Assembly: GCA_047518265.1 (NCBI GenBank)
Contig: JAKZRG010000003.1
Coordinates: 186,001 to 250,000 of the forward strand
Reading direction: 5' to 3'
DNA from: Oceanospirillum sp047518265
GTDB lineage: Bacteria; Pseudomonadota; Gammaproteobacteria; Pseudomonadales; Halomonadaceae
Length of the DNA: 64,000 nucleotides
Below are positions 15,953 through 25,168 of this stretch, piece after piece. The notes under the pieces were generated by a model. It was not told the DNA's origin. It searched no databases and saw only the letters and a program-made list of their open reading frames with translations. The first letter of the stretch is position 1. The number at the start of each line of letters is the position of its first letter. A program made the position numbers and the translations under genes.

Positions 15953-17095
15953 CTAATCGCCATCTCGGGAGTTAAACTTCTGTGCCAGATTAAAGTGCGG
16001 CAGAGGCTTTTTCAGGGCTTTTTCCAGTCCCATTAGGTTTTTATAGATGCTTTTTGCCAACTCTCGACCCTGTGCTGCCTGAAATGCTTGTCCCTTCATC
16101 TGAGCCAGCTGAGAAATTTGTCCCTGAACTTGATCCAGTTTTTGGGCAATAGATTCCGCTTCAGACTGGAAGCCTTTTCGTTGCAGCAGTTGATAAGGGC
16201 CATTTTGATCATCAACCCCCTTATAAAGGCGTTTTAGATCGGCAATATTTTGTTGAATATTGTTAAGACTTAAACCACTGCGCCAGTTCTCAGCCAGATA
16301 AACATTGGCTTTGGCCTTCTCTTTATTTAGGCGGAAAGGTTTGTAGACCTTATCTTTAGCAATTATCTCCGCGCCTTGAGCAAGACCGGCTAATAGATAA
16401 CCGGCGGCCTGGCTGGTGCTGGCAAAGGTGTCGTTGCCTAAACCGGCATCGTGCCAATGTTCACGAAATTCACTGTCCTGCCAGCGAGTCAGCAACATTT
16501 GGCTGTTACTCAGGCTTTGGGCACTGATGGCTAAAAGGGAAGGGCAGGATTGCTGTACGCTAGATTTCTGCAAATGCCTCGGGTCGAATAACAGGTATTC
16601 ACTGGCGGCTAATCCCTGACTGGCGATGCCGCCTTTTGTTAGATCAACCGTCTCTCCTTGTTTGATCAGACCTTTCACTTTGCGCTCTACCAGATTTTTT
16701 TTGTCTGGCCAGAAGGTAATATTTAGACGAATCGTGGTATCGGTATTGGGGCCTAATGGAAATACCTGAACCTTTTGCCACTGCTGCGCACTATTACGCC
16801 ATAGAGTTTGAAGATCTTGCAGGTTCGACCACTGTTTCATGGAGGTCGTCAGAGCTTGATTATCCGATGGCTGGCAAGCTAAACGCACGGCACTGTTCAG
16901 TGCTTGATTATGTTGAATCAGCTGCTGCATACGTTGCTGTTGCTGTTGTTCCACGCTGTTAATAAAACCATCGTAGTCAAAGCTAACCTTTTGAGTACCT
17001 GTCGCAGCGTAAGAGATAGGGCTGATCAGCAGTAAAGCGCCGGTCAGCGCTAATGCTGACCGAATAGGTAAAGATTGCACGGACATTTTTTCCAT
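15953..17095 (-). CDS. Imelysin family protein (peptidase M75-like), second copy
   Basis: 380 residues with an N-terminal signal peptide. It has the imelysin body (LWRNSAQQWQKVQVFPLGP, later LAASEYLLF). The family GxHxxE motif reads G-L-A-A-S-E here: the glutamate is kept but the histidine is replaced by alanine. Its stop shares a boundary with the ATG of the upstream DUF1111 gene (start at 17095), so translation is coupled. Imelysins are envelope proteins linked to iron uptake. This copy has probably diverged to a binding or structural role (inference). Confidence 0.85.
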   Translation of the reverse strand: MEKMSVQSLPIRSALALTGALLLISPISYAATGTQKVSFDYDGFINSVEQQQQQRMQQLIQHNQALNSAVRLACQPSDNQALTTSMKQWSNLQDLQTLWRNSAQQWQKVQVFPLGPNTDTTIRLNITFWPDKKNLVERKVKGLIKQGETVDLTKGGIASQGLAASEYLLFDPRHLQKSSVQQSCPSLLAISAQSLSNSQMLLTRWQDSEFREHWHDAGLGNDTFASTSQAAGYLLAGLAQGAEIIAKDKVYKPFRLNKEKAKANVYLAENWRSGLSLNNIQQNIADLKRLYKGVDDQNGPYQLLQRKGFQSEAESIAQKLDQVQGQISQLAQMKGQAFQAAQGRELAKSIYKNLMGLEKALKKPLPHFNLAQKFNSRDGD

Positions 17096-18537
17096 TAAAT
17101 AGACTCCAAAAAGCGAATCAGCTGTTGGCGCTCAGAGGCTTTTAACTGCATAAAGATTTGTTTTACCGCTTCAGATTCACCGCCATGCCATAAAATGGCT
17201 TCTTCCAGATTACGGGCACGACCATCATGCAGATAGTTTTCTTGACCAGTGACTACCTTGTTTAGGCTCATGCCCCATAGGGGTGGTGTACGCCATTCCT
17301 GACCATTGGCTAAAAATTCCGGTCGATTATCAGCTAATTCCACGCCCATGTCGTGCAATAACATATCCGTAAAGGGGCGAATCTTTTGGTTTGATAGCTC
17401 AGGACGATCTTTTGCTTTAGCGGTTGTCCAGCTTTCTACATGACACTGTTGGCAGCCTACCTGATTAAACAGTTGATAACCGGCTTTTACATCCGCAGAC
17501 TTGTAATCACGTTGAGCAGGGACACCTAGGTGCTGAGTATAAAAGGTCACATGATTCAGTGTTTTTTCGGTGACTTCTGGCTCGCCACCAGAGGCACTTA
17601 GATCGCAGGGCTGAGCATCAGTACAATCGGTACCGCCATGTAATGTCGTGGTTAACCCCATATCACCGGCAAACGCACCGGAGTTTTGTTGTTTTAGGGT
17701 GGGCTGACCGGCTTTCCAACCAAAACGACCCAGTTGAGTGCTATTGGTTTGTACATCCCAAACACGGTTGGCTCTACCTGAAATACCATCGCTGTTATTG
17801 TCGTCAGGATCAGCATTAGCCAGAATCTGCTCTTCTGAAAGAAGCTCTAACAAACCTAGGCCGATCATTTGTGGCGCGATACGGGGAGAGGTTTCTAAAC
17901 CGCTGCTAGCGTGACCATAGGCCAGATTAATTGGCTGATAGTGAGGTACTTGCAGCTCGGTAGTATGGCCGTCTGGGTAGGTGATGATCTGGCTGCTATA
18001 GGTGAGACGCATCTCACCTTCGGGGGTGATACGTGTGGTGGCAAAATTCTGTAACTGACCACCATAAGTGGGGTCATTTAATGGGCCATATTTGGCCTGC
18101 ATCTGTCTGTCTTCTTCCGTTTTGGCCGGGCGACTCAGACGCAGAAACAGACTCACGGCGGCTTCAGTTTTAGCGTCCAGTGCAGGGTTGCTATTAGGCA
18201 CAATGCCACGGCCATCTTTCACATGGCAATTTTGACAGGCATTGGTGTTAAACAGTGGGCCTAAGCCGTCACGAGCGGTAGTACTGGACGGCGCCATCAC
18301 CCAAGGGGCTTTAAAAAAACTATTACCCACTTTAAAGTCCAGCTGGCGCAGAGGAGACAGGTTAGCGGCAGGACGGGAAAAAGCATTACGATCTGATTGC
18401 TTAACGGTGGTCGCACCACCCATTCTTGGGTTTTGTTCGCTGGCATGGGCTGCAGGTAGATAAACACTTGATGCCAGTAGGCTCAGTCCCAGAGAACTGG
18501 TCAGTGCCAGCTTTTTGATTAATTTGATTTCCATCAA
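17095..18537 (-). CDS. Di-haem oxidoreductase family protein (DUF1111)
   Basis: 480 residues with a signal peptide ending near AHA-S. Two CxxCH haem c sites are visible: C101-QN-C104-H105 and C362-QQ-C365-H366. DGLGPLFN, the GRANRVWD block and FGWKAGQPTL match the DUF1111/thiol-oxidoreductase-like family, which is distantly related to MauG/CcpA-type di-haem peroxidases. It is located between two imelysin genes. An electron-transfer role in periplasmic iron handling is inferred from this recurring neighbourhood, not from a known reaction. Confidence 0.92.
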   Translation of the reverse strand: MMEIKLIKKLALTSSLGLSLLASSVYLPAAHASEQNPRMGGATTVKQSDRNAFSRPAANLSPLRQLDFKVGNSFFKAPWVMAPSSTTARDGLGPLFNTNACQNCHVKDGRGIVPNSNPALDAKTEAAVSLFLRLSRPAKTEEDRQMQAKYGPLNDPTYGGQLQNFATTRITPEGEMRLTYSSQIITYPDGHTTELQVPHYQPINLAYGHASSGLETSPRIAPQMIGLGLLELLSEEQILANADPDDNNSDGISGRANRVWDVQTNSTQLGRFGWKAGQPTLKQQNSGAFAGDMGLTTTLHGGTDCTDAQPCDLSASGGEPEVTEKTLNHVTFYTQHLGVPAQRDYKSADVKAGYQLFNQVGCQQCHVESWTTAKAKDRPELSNQKIRPFTDMLLHDMGVELADNRPEFLANGQEWRTPPLWGMSLNKVVTGQENYLHDGRARNLEEAILWHGGESEAVKQIFMQLKASERQQLIRFLESI

Positions 18538-18558
18538 CTTTCCCTACGGTCTTAAACG

Positions 18559-18584
18559 CACAAACGACCCGGAGGTCGTTTGTG
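18559..18584 (-). promoter_or_regulatory. Intercistronic stem-loop (possible processing or attenuation site)
   Basis: A perfect 11-bp stem CACAAACGACC/GGTCGTTTGTG with a four-base loop lies in the 103-bp gap between the first imelysin and the DUF1111 gene. No T-run follows on the minus strand, so partial termination or mRNA-end protection is more likely than full termination. Confidence 0.5.
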
Positions 18585-18640
18585 TTGAATCTTATATCTG
18601 CTCTTATCTGCTAGAGCTTATCGTTATTAGACTGCTGAAC

Positions 18641-19915
18641 TTAAAACTCGTGATCCGCAGTATCTGGGTTTAGTGCATCAACATTCAGTGCTGCAGCTAC
18701 CTGTTCGATATAACGGGTTTGTTCGACTAGGGTAGAAATAGAGCGATTCAGTAGCTCTTCGCCCTGAGCGTTACCGGCAGCAATCATCATATCGAATTTG
18801 ATTTGCTGTGGGCCTTCAGCCAGATCAACCATCTCTTGTAGAGTGCTGTCTGTTTTAGATAGCTGAGCACGCAGTGAGTTATCTAGAGATTGGTTTTTAA
18901 TCTGAATCAGATCACTCAGACTCGTACCACTAACCACACTGCCATCTACACGCTTGTACTCGCCCAAATAGATGTTTTGTACACCTTTGGCATCGTAGTA
19001 GTGGGAGTAGTGAGTATTGTCAGAGAAGCAATCATGCTCGTCTTCAGTGGAGTTAGCTTCCATGGCAACTTTAATACGTTCACCGGCCAATTCACCCAGA
19101 GACAGACTGCCCATGCCGTACAGCATCTTACGCAGACCTTGCTCAGGAGCATCGGTCAGAAGCGTTGCGCGGTAGTTATCACTGTCACCCGCTGCCCACT
19201 GATCACGCATTTCTGCCAGATCACTGACCAGCAGATCCGTAGCCGCTTTCAGGTAAGCTCCTCGACGATCACAGTTACCACCGGTACAGTCAGCACCTTG
19301 TACGTAATCCGTGTAAGGACGTTCGCCGGCACCGGAGTTCATACCGTTCAGATCTTGGCCCCACAGAAGGAACTCAATAGCATGGTAACCTGTAGCTACG
19401 TTTGCTTCGGAACCGCCCAGCTCATTTAGATCTGCCAACTTGTCAGACGTGATTTGTGCCAGATCCAGAGTTTCCGAACCCAGTTGCAGTTGTTTGCTGG
19501 AGATAATGTTCAGCTCTGCGCCAGGGTTACCCAGTTCATGCTGATAGTCACCGTCCACATAATCGATCAGGCCTTCATCCAGAGGCCAAGCATTTAGCTG
19601 ACCTTCCCAGTCGTCCACAATGGCATTACCAAAACGGAATACTTCGCTTTGTTGGTAAGGTGCGCGGGCAATTTTCCATTGGGCTTTCAGCTGCTCTAAA
19701 CCTTGCGCGCTTGGATTAGCAATAAACATATCCACAGATTTTTGCAGATCAACCGCTGTCAGATAAGCATCTTCAAAGGTGGCGTGAGCGATATCGGCAT
19801 AGTTAGCGACAACCTGCTGCTCAGGCGTTCCTGCTTTTTCAGACATGGGTAGCATGCTGCAACCACTGATACCGGCTACCAGTGCGATTGCAAGGGTTAG
19901 AGTTCTTTTTTGCAT
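18641..19915 (-). CDS. Imelysin family lipoprotein, IrpA/ICMP-like
   Basis: 424 residues. The N-terminus has a lipobox (ALVAGISGCS, lipidated Cys19). The signature G-Y-H178-A-I-E181 (GxHxxE) is intact, followed by FLLWGQDLN. Other family blocks are RAPYQQSEVFRFGN, VDDWEGQLNAWPLDEG and GERPYTDY. Imelysins (M75; IrpA in Synechococcus, IcmP in P. aeruginosa) are iron-regulated envelope proteins. It heads the operon with the DUF1111, second imelysin and DUF1513 genes. A Fur-like site lies 80 bases upstream (19995-20009). Confidence 0.92.
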   Translation of the reverse strand: MQKRTLTLAIALVAGISGCSMLPMSEKAGTPEQQVVANYADIAHATFEDAYLTAVDLQKSVDMFIANPSAQGLEQLKAQWKIARAPYQQSEVFRFGNAIVDDWEGQLNAWPLDEGLIDYVDGDYQHELGNPGAELNIISSKQLQLGSETLDLAQITSDKLADLNELGGSEANVATGYHAIEFLLWGQDLNGMNSGAGERPYTDYVQGADCTGGNCDRRGAYLKAATDLLVSDLAEMRDQWAAGDSDNYRATLLTDAPEQGLRKMLYGMGSLSLGELAGERIKVAMEANSTEDEHDCFSDNTHYSHYYDAKGVQNIYLGEYKRVDGSVVSGTSLSDLIQIKNQSLDNSLRAQLSKTDSTLQEMVDLAEGPQQIKFDMMIAAGNAQGEELLNRSISTLVEQTRYIEQVAAALNVDALNPDTADHEF

Positions 19916-19994
19916 GGTTCTTCCTAGAACTTTTAGATGGAATGGGTATGGATCTTTTATATTTTTTAATACTTGCTGTTATTTTAAATCTAAA

Positions 19995-20009
19995 TGAGAA
20001 GATTTATCA
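19995..20009. promoter_or_regulatory. Candidate Fur box upstream of the imelysin operon
   Basis: Read on the minus strand, TGATAAATCTTCTCA matches 11 of 14 defined positions of the 7-1-7 Fur consensus TGATAAT-N-ATTATCA. It lies in an AT-rich stretch between the divergent imelysin operon and the GltS-like gene. Confidence 0.45.
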
Positions 20010-20182
20010 ATACTATTTTTATATATGGAATTAAGCAAGTGATTTATACCCTTTGTTTGTAAGGGTATTAGGGTAAGATTAATGGGTTGAAGCAGCGTCA
20101 GAAGTTGACTTATGGAGGTGTAGAGATCGGTTTCCCCCTCATAATCAGATAGGATAGAGCCAACGTTGGTGAGGGAAGTCTT

Positions 20183-21685
20183 ATGGATCAGTTTGCAATC
20201 TTAATTATTGATATCGCAGTCGTTTTATTTGGTTTAGTTCTATTGGCTGGTTTAGTGACCGTTGGGTTTATGTACTATGTGGATAAAAACCAGACGGAGC
20301 ATACGATTCGGCGAAACTTTCCTGTATTAGGTCGCTTTCGTTACTTTTTTGAACATATGGGAGAATTCTTCCGTCAGTATTTTTTTGCTATGGATCGAGA
20401 AGAGCTGCCTTTTAACCGGGCCCAGCGCAGCTGGGCTTATCGAGCGGCAAAAGATGTGGATAATACGGTGGCTTTTGGTTCCACTCGGGATATTCATAAA
20501 CCCGGCGCTGTGATCTTTTTGAATACCCCTTACCCGACATTAAAAGAAGATGCTGTAGAGTCTCCGGCACTTGAAGTAGGGCCTTTTTGCCGCACACCTT
20601 TTATGGCGCAGTCTATTTTTAATATTTCTGGCATGAGCTATGGCGCCTTGTCTAAACCGGCCGTATTAGCTTTGTCTACGGGGGCAAAGGAAGCCCGTTG
20701 TTGGATGAATACCGGTGAAGGCGGTGTATCACCTTATCACCTAGAAGGTGGTTGTGATCTGGTGTATCAGATCGGTACGGCTAAATATGGTGTGCGTGAT
20801 GCTGAAGGCCAGTTGAGTGATGAGAAACTGCAAAAGTTAGCTGAGATTGAACAGGTTAGAATGTTTGAGATTAAGCTAAGTCAGGGTGCTAAGCCCGGTA
20901 AGGGCGGTATTTTGCCCGGCGAGAAGGTTAATAAAGAGATCTCTGAAATCCGTGGCATTCCTGTGGGCCAGGATTCTATCAGTCCTAACCGTCATCCAGA
21001 TATTAATAGTCCCCAAGATCTATTGGATATGATCGCTCGCGTGCGAGACGTCACCGGTAAGCCCGTGGGCATTAAGTTTGTTTTGGGCAGTCATGAATGG
21101 TTGGATGAACTCTTTACCGAAATTAACCACAGAGGCGAGGCTTCGGCGCCTGACTTTATGACGGTGGACGGTGCCGAAGGTGGTACCGGCGCAGCACCTA
21201 TGCCGTTAATGGATAGTGTTGGTTTACCCCTGCGTGAGAGTCTGCCGCTTATTGTCGATATGACCAAAGCATTTGGCTTACGTGAACGAGTGAAGATTAT
21301 TGCTTCAGGCAAGCTGATTAATCCAACGGATGTGGCCTGGGCTTTATCCACAGGAGCGGATTTCTGTGTGACCGCCCGAGGCTTTATGTTTGCTCTAGGC
21401 TGTATTCAGGCATTGCAGTGTAATAAAAATACCTGCCCTTCCGGTATTGCCACTCATGATCCCGATTTGCATAACGGTTTACACCCAGAGGATAAAGCCG
21501 TTCGGGTGGAAAGCTACCATCACCATATGATTAATGAGATCGGTGTGATTGCACACTCTTGCGGTGTGCGTCAGCCGAGAGAGCTAAAGCGCCGTCATGC
21601 GCAGATGGTATTGCCCACTGGAATGTCGGAGAACCTCGCGACACTTTATCCCGGTGACTATATTCCTTTAAGAGAAAAAAACTAA
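20183..21685 (+). CDS. FMN-binding glutamate synthase family protein (GltB2-like)
   Basis: 500 residues. An N-terminal membrane segment (about residues 5-28) precedes a GltS-type FMN domain: GMSYGALSKPAV, NTGEGGVSPYH, GAKPGKGGILPG, VGIKFVLGS, DGAEGGTGAAP and, at the end, CIQALQCNKNTCPSGIATHDP with the cysteines of a 3Fe-4S site. It is the stand-alone GltS-like family, not GOGAT itself: the glutaminase and C-terminal parts are missing. Substrate unknown. ATG with GAGGGAAG upstream. Confidence 0.93.
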   Translation: MDQFAILIIDIAVVLFGLVLLAGLVTVGFMYYVDKNQTEHTIRRNFPVLGRFRYFFEHMGEFFRQYFFAMDREELPFNRAQRSWAYRAAKDVDNTVAFGSTRDIHKPGAVIFLNTPYPTLKEDAVESPALEVGPFCRTPFMAQSIFNISGMSYGALSKPAVLALSTGAKEARCWMNTGEGGVSPYHLEGGCDLVYQIGTAKYGVRDAEGQLSDEKLQKLAEIEQVRMFEIKLSQGAKPGKGGILPGEKVNKEISEIRGIPVGQDSISPNRHPDINSPQDLLDMIARVRDVTGKPVGIKFVLGSHEWLDELFTEINHRGEASAPDFMTVDGAEGGTGAAPMPLMDSVGLPLRESLPLIVDMTKAFGLRERVKIIASGKLINPTDVAWALSTGADFCVTARGFMFALGCIQALQCNKNTCPSGIATHDPDLHNGLHPEDKAVRVESYHHHMINEIGVIAHSCGVRQPRELKRRHAQMVLPTGMSENLATLYPGDYIPLREKN

Positions 21686-21791
21686 CAGAAAAACCTGAGC
21701 TTAGGGCGAAAAACTGCGACAATGCGCCCAGTTGTGAAAAGATTCAATAAAAAGTCCTGATGCGTTCAGGGCTTTAGGAGCAAATATACTC

Positions 21792-23099
21792 GTGTCAAAC
21801 CCAACAGAAAATCAAAATAGTCGTCCACAAAATAGCAGAAAAAAACACTATAAACGCCGTCGTCGTGCACCGTTTAAAAAGCAGGCAGTTGATAATAACA
21901 GCTGGGATCTGTCTCAGTTTGAAGTACCGGTTGTTGAAGGTCAGCATCGTTTCCACGATTTCGATCTACCATTGCCTTTGATGCGCTCTATTAGTGATTC
22001 TGGATTTCACTACTGCACGCCTATTCAGGGGCAGTCCCTAGAGCATACGCTGTTGGGTAAAGATCTGATTGGTAAGGCTCAAACCGGTACGGGTAAAACC
22101 GCTGCTTTTCTCATCAGTATTTTAAGCTACTTCTTGGAAGAGGAAGGCCCAGGTCTGCAAAAAGATGGTGCTCCTCGTGCCCTGATTATTGCACCAACCC
22201 GTGAGTTGGTGATGCAGATTGCTAAAGATGCCCATCAGCTGAACCAGTATTGCGGTTTTAATGTTGTGACGATTGTGGGCGGTATTGATTACCAGAAACA
22301 ACGAGATCAACTGAAAGGCCCTATTGATATTATGGTGGCTACGCCGGGTCGCCTGCTGGACTTTCACCAGAAGCGGGATCTTGATCTGCGTGAAGTAGAA
22401 GTACTGGTATTGGATGAAGCAGATCGTATGTTAAGCATGGGCTTTATCCCTGATGTAAAACGTATTATCCGTGCGACACCGAAAAAAGAAGAGCGTCAGA
22501 CCTTCTTGTTCAGTGCGACTTATCCGCAGGATGTGGAAAACCTAGCGGATATGTGGACCCATGAACCTGAACGTATTGAAATTGAGTCTGAAGAACAGAC
22601 CAATGACAATGTTGAGCAACACGCTTATATCGTTGCGGATTCAGACAAAGAAAAGCTACTGATCAGCCTGATGCGTAAAGAAGGTTGGGATCGTGTGATT
22701 GTATTTGCTAATCGCCGTGACCGCGTACGTGCTTTGTGTGATCAGCTGAAACGCGCCAATGTCAGTGTGGCGATGTTATCCGGTGAAGTAGAGCAGCGTA
22801 AGCGTATCTCTACTCTGGAAAACTTCCGTGAAGGTAAGATCCAAGTACTGGTTGCTACAGATGTAGCGGGTCGTGGTATCCATATTGACGATGTGAGTCA
22901 TGTGGTGAACTTCACGCTACCGGATGATCCAGAGGATTACGTTCACCGTATTGGTCGTACGGGCCGTGCGGGTTCTGATGGTGTCTCTATCAGCTTTATT
23001 GGCGAAGAAGATGCTTTTGTTCTGCCAGAAATTGAAGAATTTATTGGTAAGAAAATTGAAAGCCAGCAGCCGGATATGAGCCTGATCGATAATAGCTAA
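21792..23099 (+). CDS. rhlB: DEAD-box ATP-dependent RNA helicase, RhlB-like
   Basis: 435 residues from a GTG start with GGAG nine bases upstream. A lysine/arginine-rich N-terminal extension (KKHYKRRRRAPFKK) precedes the standard motifs: Q motif (TPIQGQS), motif I AQTGTGKT, motif II VLDEADRM, SAT, ATDVAGRGIHIDD and HRIGRTGRAG. The short C-terminus and overall order fit RhlB of gammaproteobacteria, the degradosome helicase; a RhlE-type assignment is less likely. Closed by the terminator at 23126-23162. Confidence 0.9.
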   Translation: MSNPTENQNSRPQNSRKKHYKRRRRAPFKKQAVDNNSWDLSQFEVPVVEGQHRFHDFDLPLPLMRSISDSGFHYCTPIQGQSLEHTLLGKDLIGKAQTGTGKTAAFLISILSYFLEEEGPGLQKDGAPRALIIAPTRELVMQIAKDAHQLNQYCGFNVVTIVGGIDYQKQRDQLKGPIDIMVATPGRLLDFHQKRDLDLREVEVLVLDEADRMLSMGFIPDVKRIIRATPKKEERQTFLFSATYPQDVENLADMWTHEPERIEIESEEQTNDNVEQHAYIVADSDKEKLLISLMRKEGWDRVIVFANRRDRVRALCDQLKRANVSVAMLSGEVEQRKRISTLENFREGKIQVLVATDVAGRGIHIDDVSHVVNFTLPDDPEDYVHRIGRTGRAGSDGVSISFIGEEDAFVLPEIEEFIGKKIESQQPDMSLIDNS

Positions 23100-23125
23100 T
23101 TGATATTCTCTGCTAGAAGACATTG

Positions 23126-23162
23126 AAAACCGGTGGTTATTATAAATAACCACCGGTTTTTT
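23126..23162 (+). terminator. Rho-independent terminator of the DEAD-box helicase gene
   Basis: AAAACCGGTGGTTAT/ATAACCACCGGTTTT, a perfect 15-bp stem with a five-base loop, followed by TT. Confidence 0.93.
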
Positions 23163-23377
23163 ATTGGAAAACGCTTCTTATTTGATTTTATCCAAGTGTC
23201 TCAATTTCCTTTCTCTAGCCCTGCAGTAGGACAAACCCTTACATATTTCCTGTTCAAAACCCCTTTTCTAAACCGTACTGACTAAGTTTTATTCTATGCT
23301 TAGATTTATGGTCTATTCAGCCAGATCTACCGTTGCCATTGGCGTTTTACATATTATCCATTAACTGGGATCTGTAT

Positions 23378-25021
23378 ATGTCTGCCTTAAACCCTAAGCT
23401 ATTTAAAACACTTCAATATGAACACTTTTTTTATGTGCTGCGAGGCCTAAACCTAATCATGTTGGGTTTGATGTTACTGGCCCTACTTTTTGTAGCGCGT
23501 ACTATTTCTCTTAATGATGAGCTTAAAAGGGCTGAAAACTCCTGGTATCAAGCGGTAATGTTGGGGGCAGAGTTAAGGGATAGTTCTGACCGTTTAACCA
23601 TGATGGCTCGTGTCTATTCGGTCACAGGTAAGGAGCGATTTAAGGATTATTTTTACCGTATTTCAGATATCAGAGAAGGACTTGCTCCTAAGCCAAAGGG
23701 TTATCACGCCATTGATTGGGATTTTTTGATGCCAGATGGACAATCCTTATTCTCTACAGAGGGGACTCCGCAATCCTTGTTAGCCAGAGTGCAAGCGATA
23801 GGTTTAACCAAGGAGGAGATACGTTTATTGGAAAGGGCCAAAAATAATAGTGTTGATTTGATCCAAACAGAAGTAAAAGCTTTTGACCTTATAGCAGCAG
23901 GGGAGCAGCAAAGGGGTATAAGTCTCTTATTTAGTAATGATTACTTCAAACATAAAATAAAAATCATGACGCCTATTAAAGAATTTATGCAGGTTTTGGA
24001 AAAGAGAACAAAAGCAGAAAGGGAGCATGTCCGATCTGAATATAATTTTTACTTCTATTCCGTTTATGGTTTGTTTGCCGTGTTTTTTCTCATGGTCTTT
24101 TTTCGTTTTCTGACTGAAAAAGCGATGCAGAATAATGTGATCTATCTTTTGAATCAGAAAGTGGATGAAAAAACACAAAAACTATCTGAATCTAATCAAC
24201 AGCTTATCGACACGCTGGAAGATCTTAATATTGCTCACAGTAAATTGGTGGAGTTTGAGCGTGCTAACTTGATCAATCGTCTCATCCCTGGGGTTGCTCA
24301 TGAAATTAATACACCAACAGGTGTAGCTATCACCGCTTCTTCTTCTCAATTATCTCAGTTAAAAAGCTTTCGAGAGCAGTTAGATAAGAGCGAAGCGGCT
24401 CAGGCCGATTGGGTGACTTTTTTGGATGAGATGCAGGAGATGTCCGAACTGGTCTATAAAAACATGAATAAGCTGTCAAAAATGGTGGCGGTTTTTAAAC
24501 GCTTATCTGTAGAGCAACAGGGGGATCAAGAGCTTGCCAGCATGATTAATCTGCACGATACGGTAGAGGCCTGCATTCAAGCCATTATGATGTCTAAAGG
24601 CAATAAGCTTATTAAGATTGAAAACAATATTGAGCAGGGTATTGAGATCGCAACCTACCCCCTGTCGGTGACTCAGGTCTTTACTGAACTGATTAGCAAT
24701 GCGGTCAAACATGCTTTCGAACAAAATCTAGAGGGTACTATTCGAATCGACAGTGATTGTCAGGATAATGATCTGGTGATCAAGGTCACTGATGATGGTG
24801 ATGGTATGGATAGAGAAACACGCAGTCGTATTTATACACCTTTTTTCAGTACCAATCGCGTGGATGGTAATTTAGGACTGGGTATGAATGTTGTCTATAA
24901 CCTTGTTCGGCAGAAATTGGGAGGAGATATAGAGTGTCGATCCACCGTCGGTAAAGGCACAGTATTTACCATTACTTTGCAGCGTTGGAATTACGGTGCT
25001 TTCTCAGCCTCTGATCACTGA
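23378..25021 (+). CDS. Membrane-bound sensor histidine kinase, orphan
   Basis: 547 residues from ATG 23378 (MSALNPKL...). An upstream TTG at 23333 would add 15 unlikely residues. A first membrane helix (about 22-42) is followed by a helical sensor region of roughly 190 residues, a second membrane helix (VYGLFAVFFLMVFFRFL), a coiled coil (VDEKTQKLSESNQQL), the H-box AHEINTPTG (H308) and HATPase motifs N (ELISNAVKHAF), G1 (DDGDGMD), G2 (GLGMNVVYNLV) and GKGTVF. The H-box is of the HPK4-like type seen in Hpk hybrid families. No response regulator is adjacent. The signal is unknown. Confidence 0.88.
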   Translation: MSALNPKLFKTLQYEHFFYVLRGLNLIMLGLMLLALLFVARTISLNDELKRAENSWYQAVMLGAELRDSSDRLTMMARVYSVTGKERFKDYFYRISDIREGLAPKPKGYHAIDWDFLMPDGQSLFSTEGTPQSLLARVQAIGLTKEEIRLLERAKNNSVDLIQTEVKAFDLIAAGEQQRGISLLFSNDYFKHKIKIMTPIKEFMQVLEKRTKAEREHVRSEYNFYFYSVYGLFAVFFLMVFFRFLTEKAMQNNVIYLLNQKVDEKTQKLSESNQQLIDTLEDLNIAHSKLVEFERANLINRLIPGVAHEINTPTGVAITASSSQLSQLKSFREQLDKSEAAQADWVTFLDEMQEMSELVYKNMNKLSKMVAVFKRLSVEQQGDQELASMINLHDTVEACIQAIMMSKGNKLIKIENNIEQGIEIATYPLSVTQVFTELISNAVKHAFEQNLEGTIRIDSDCQDNDLVIKVTDDGDGMDRETRSRIYTPFFSTNRVDGNLGLGMNVVYNLVRQKLGGDIECRSTVGKGTVFTITLQRWNYGAFSASDH

Positions 25022-25168
25022 TCGCTATTTAATACTTTGGTCGTCACGGCTACGGATTAAAGGGTAGTGAATCAATTTTTCTGGATATAAATACAGGTTT
25101 TGTGTTGATTTTCTACCCTATAGCTTAAGCATCCGCTACAATTCCGGTTCTGCTAAAAGGGCCGCGTC

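Noticed and set aside
23333..23377. TTG start for the histidine kinase
   Set aside because: ATG 23378 lies just downstream and gives a normal short cytoplasmic N-terminus before the first membrane helix.
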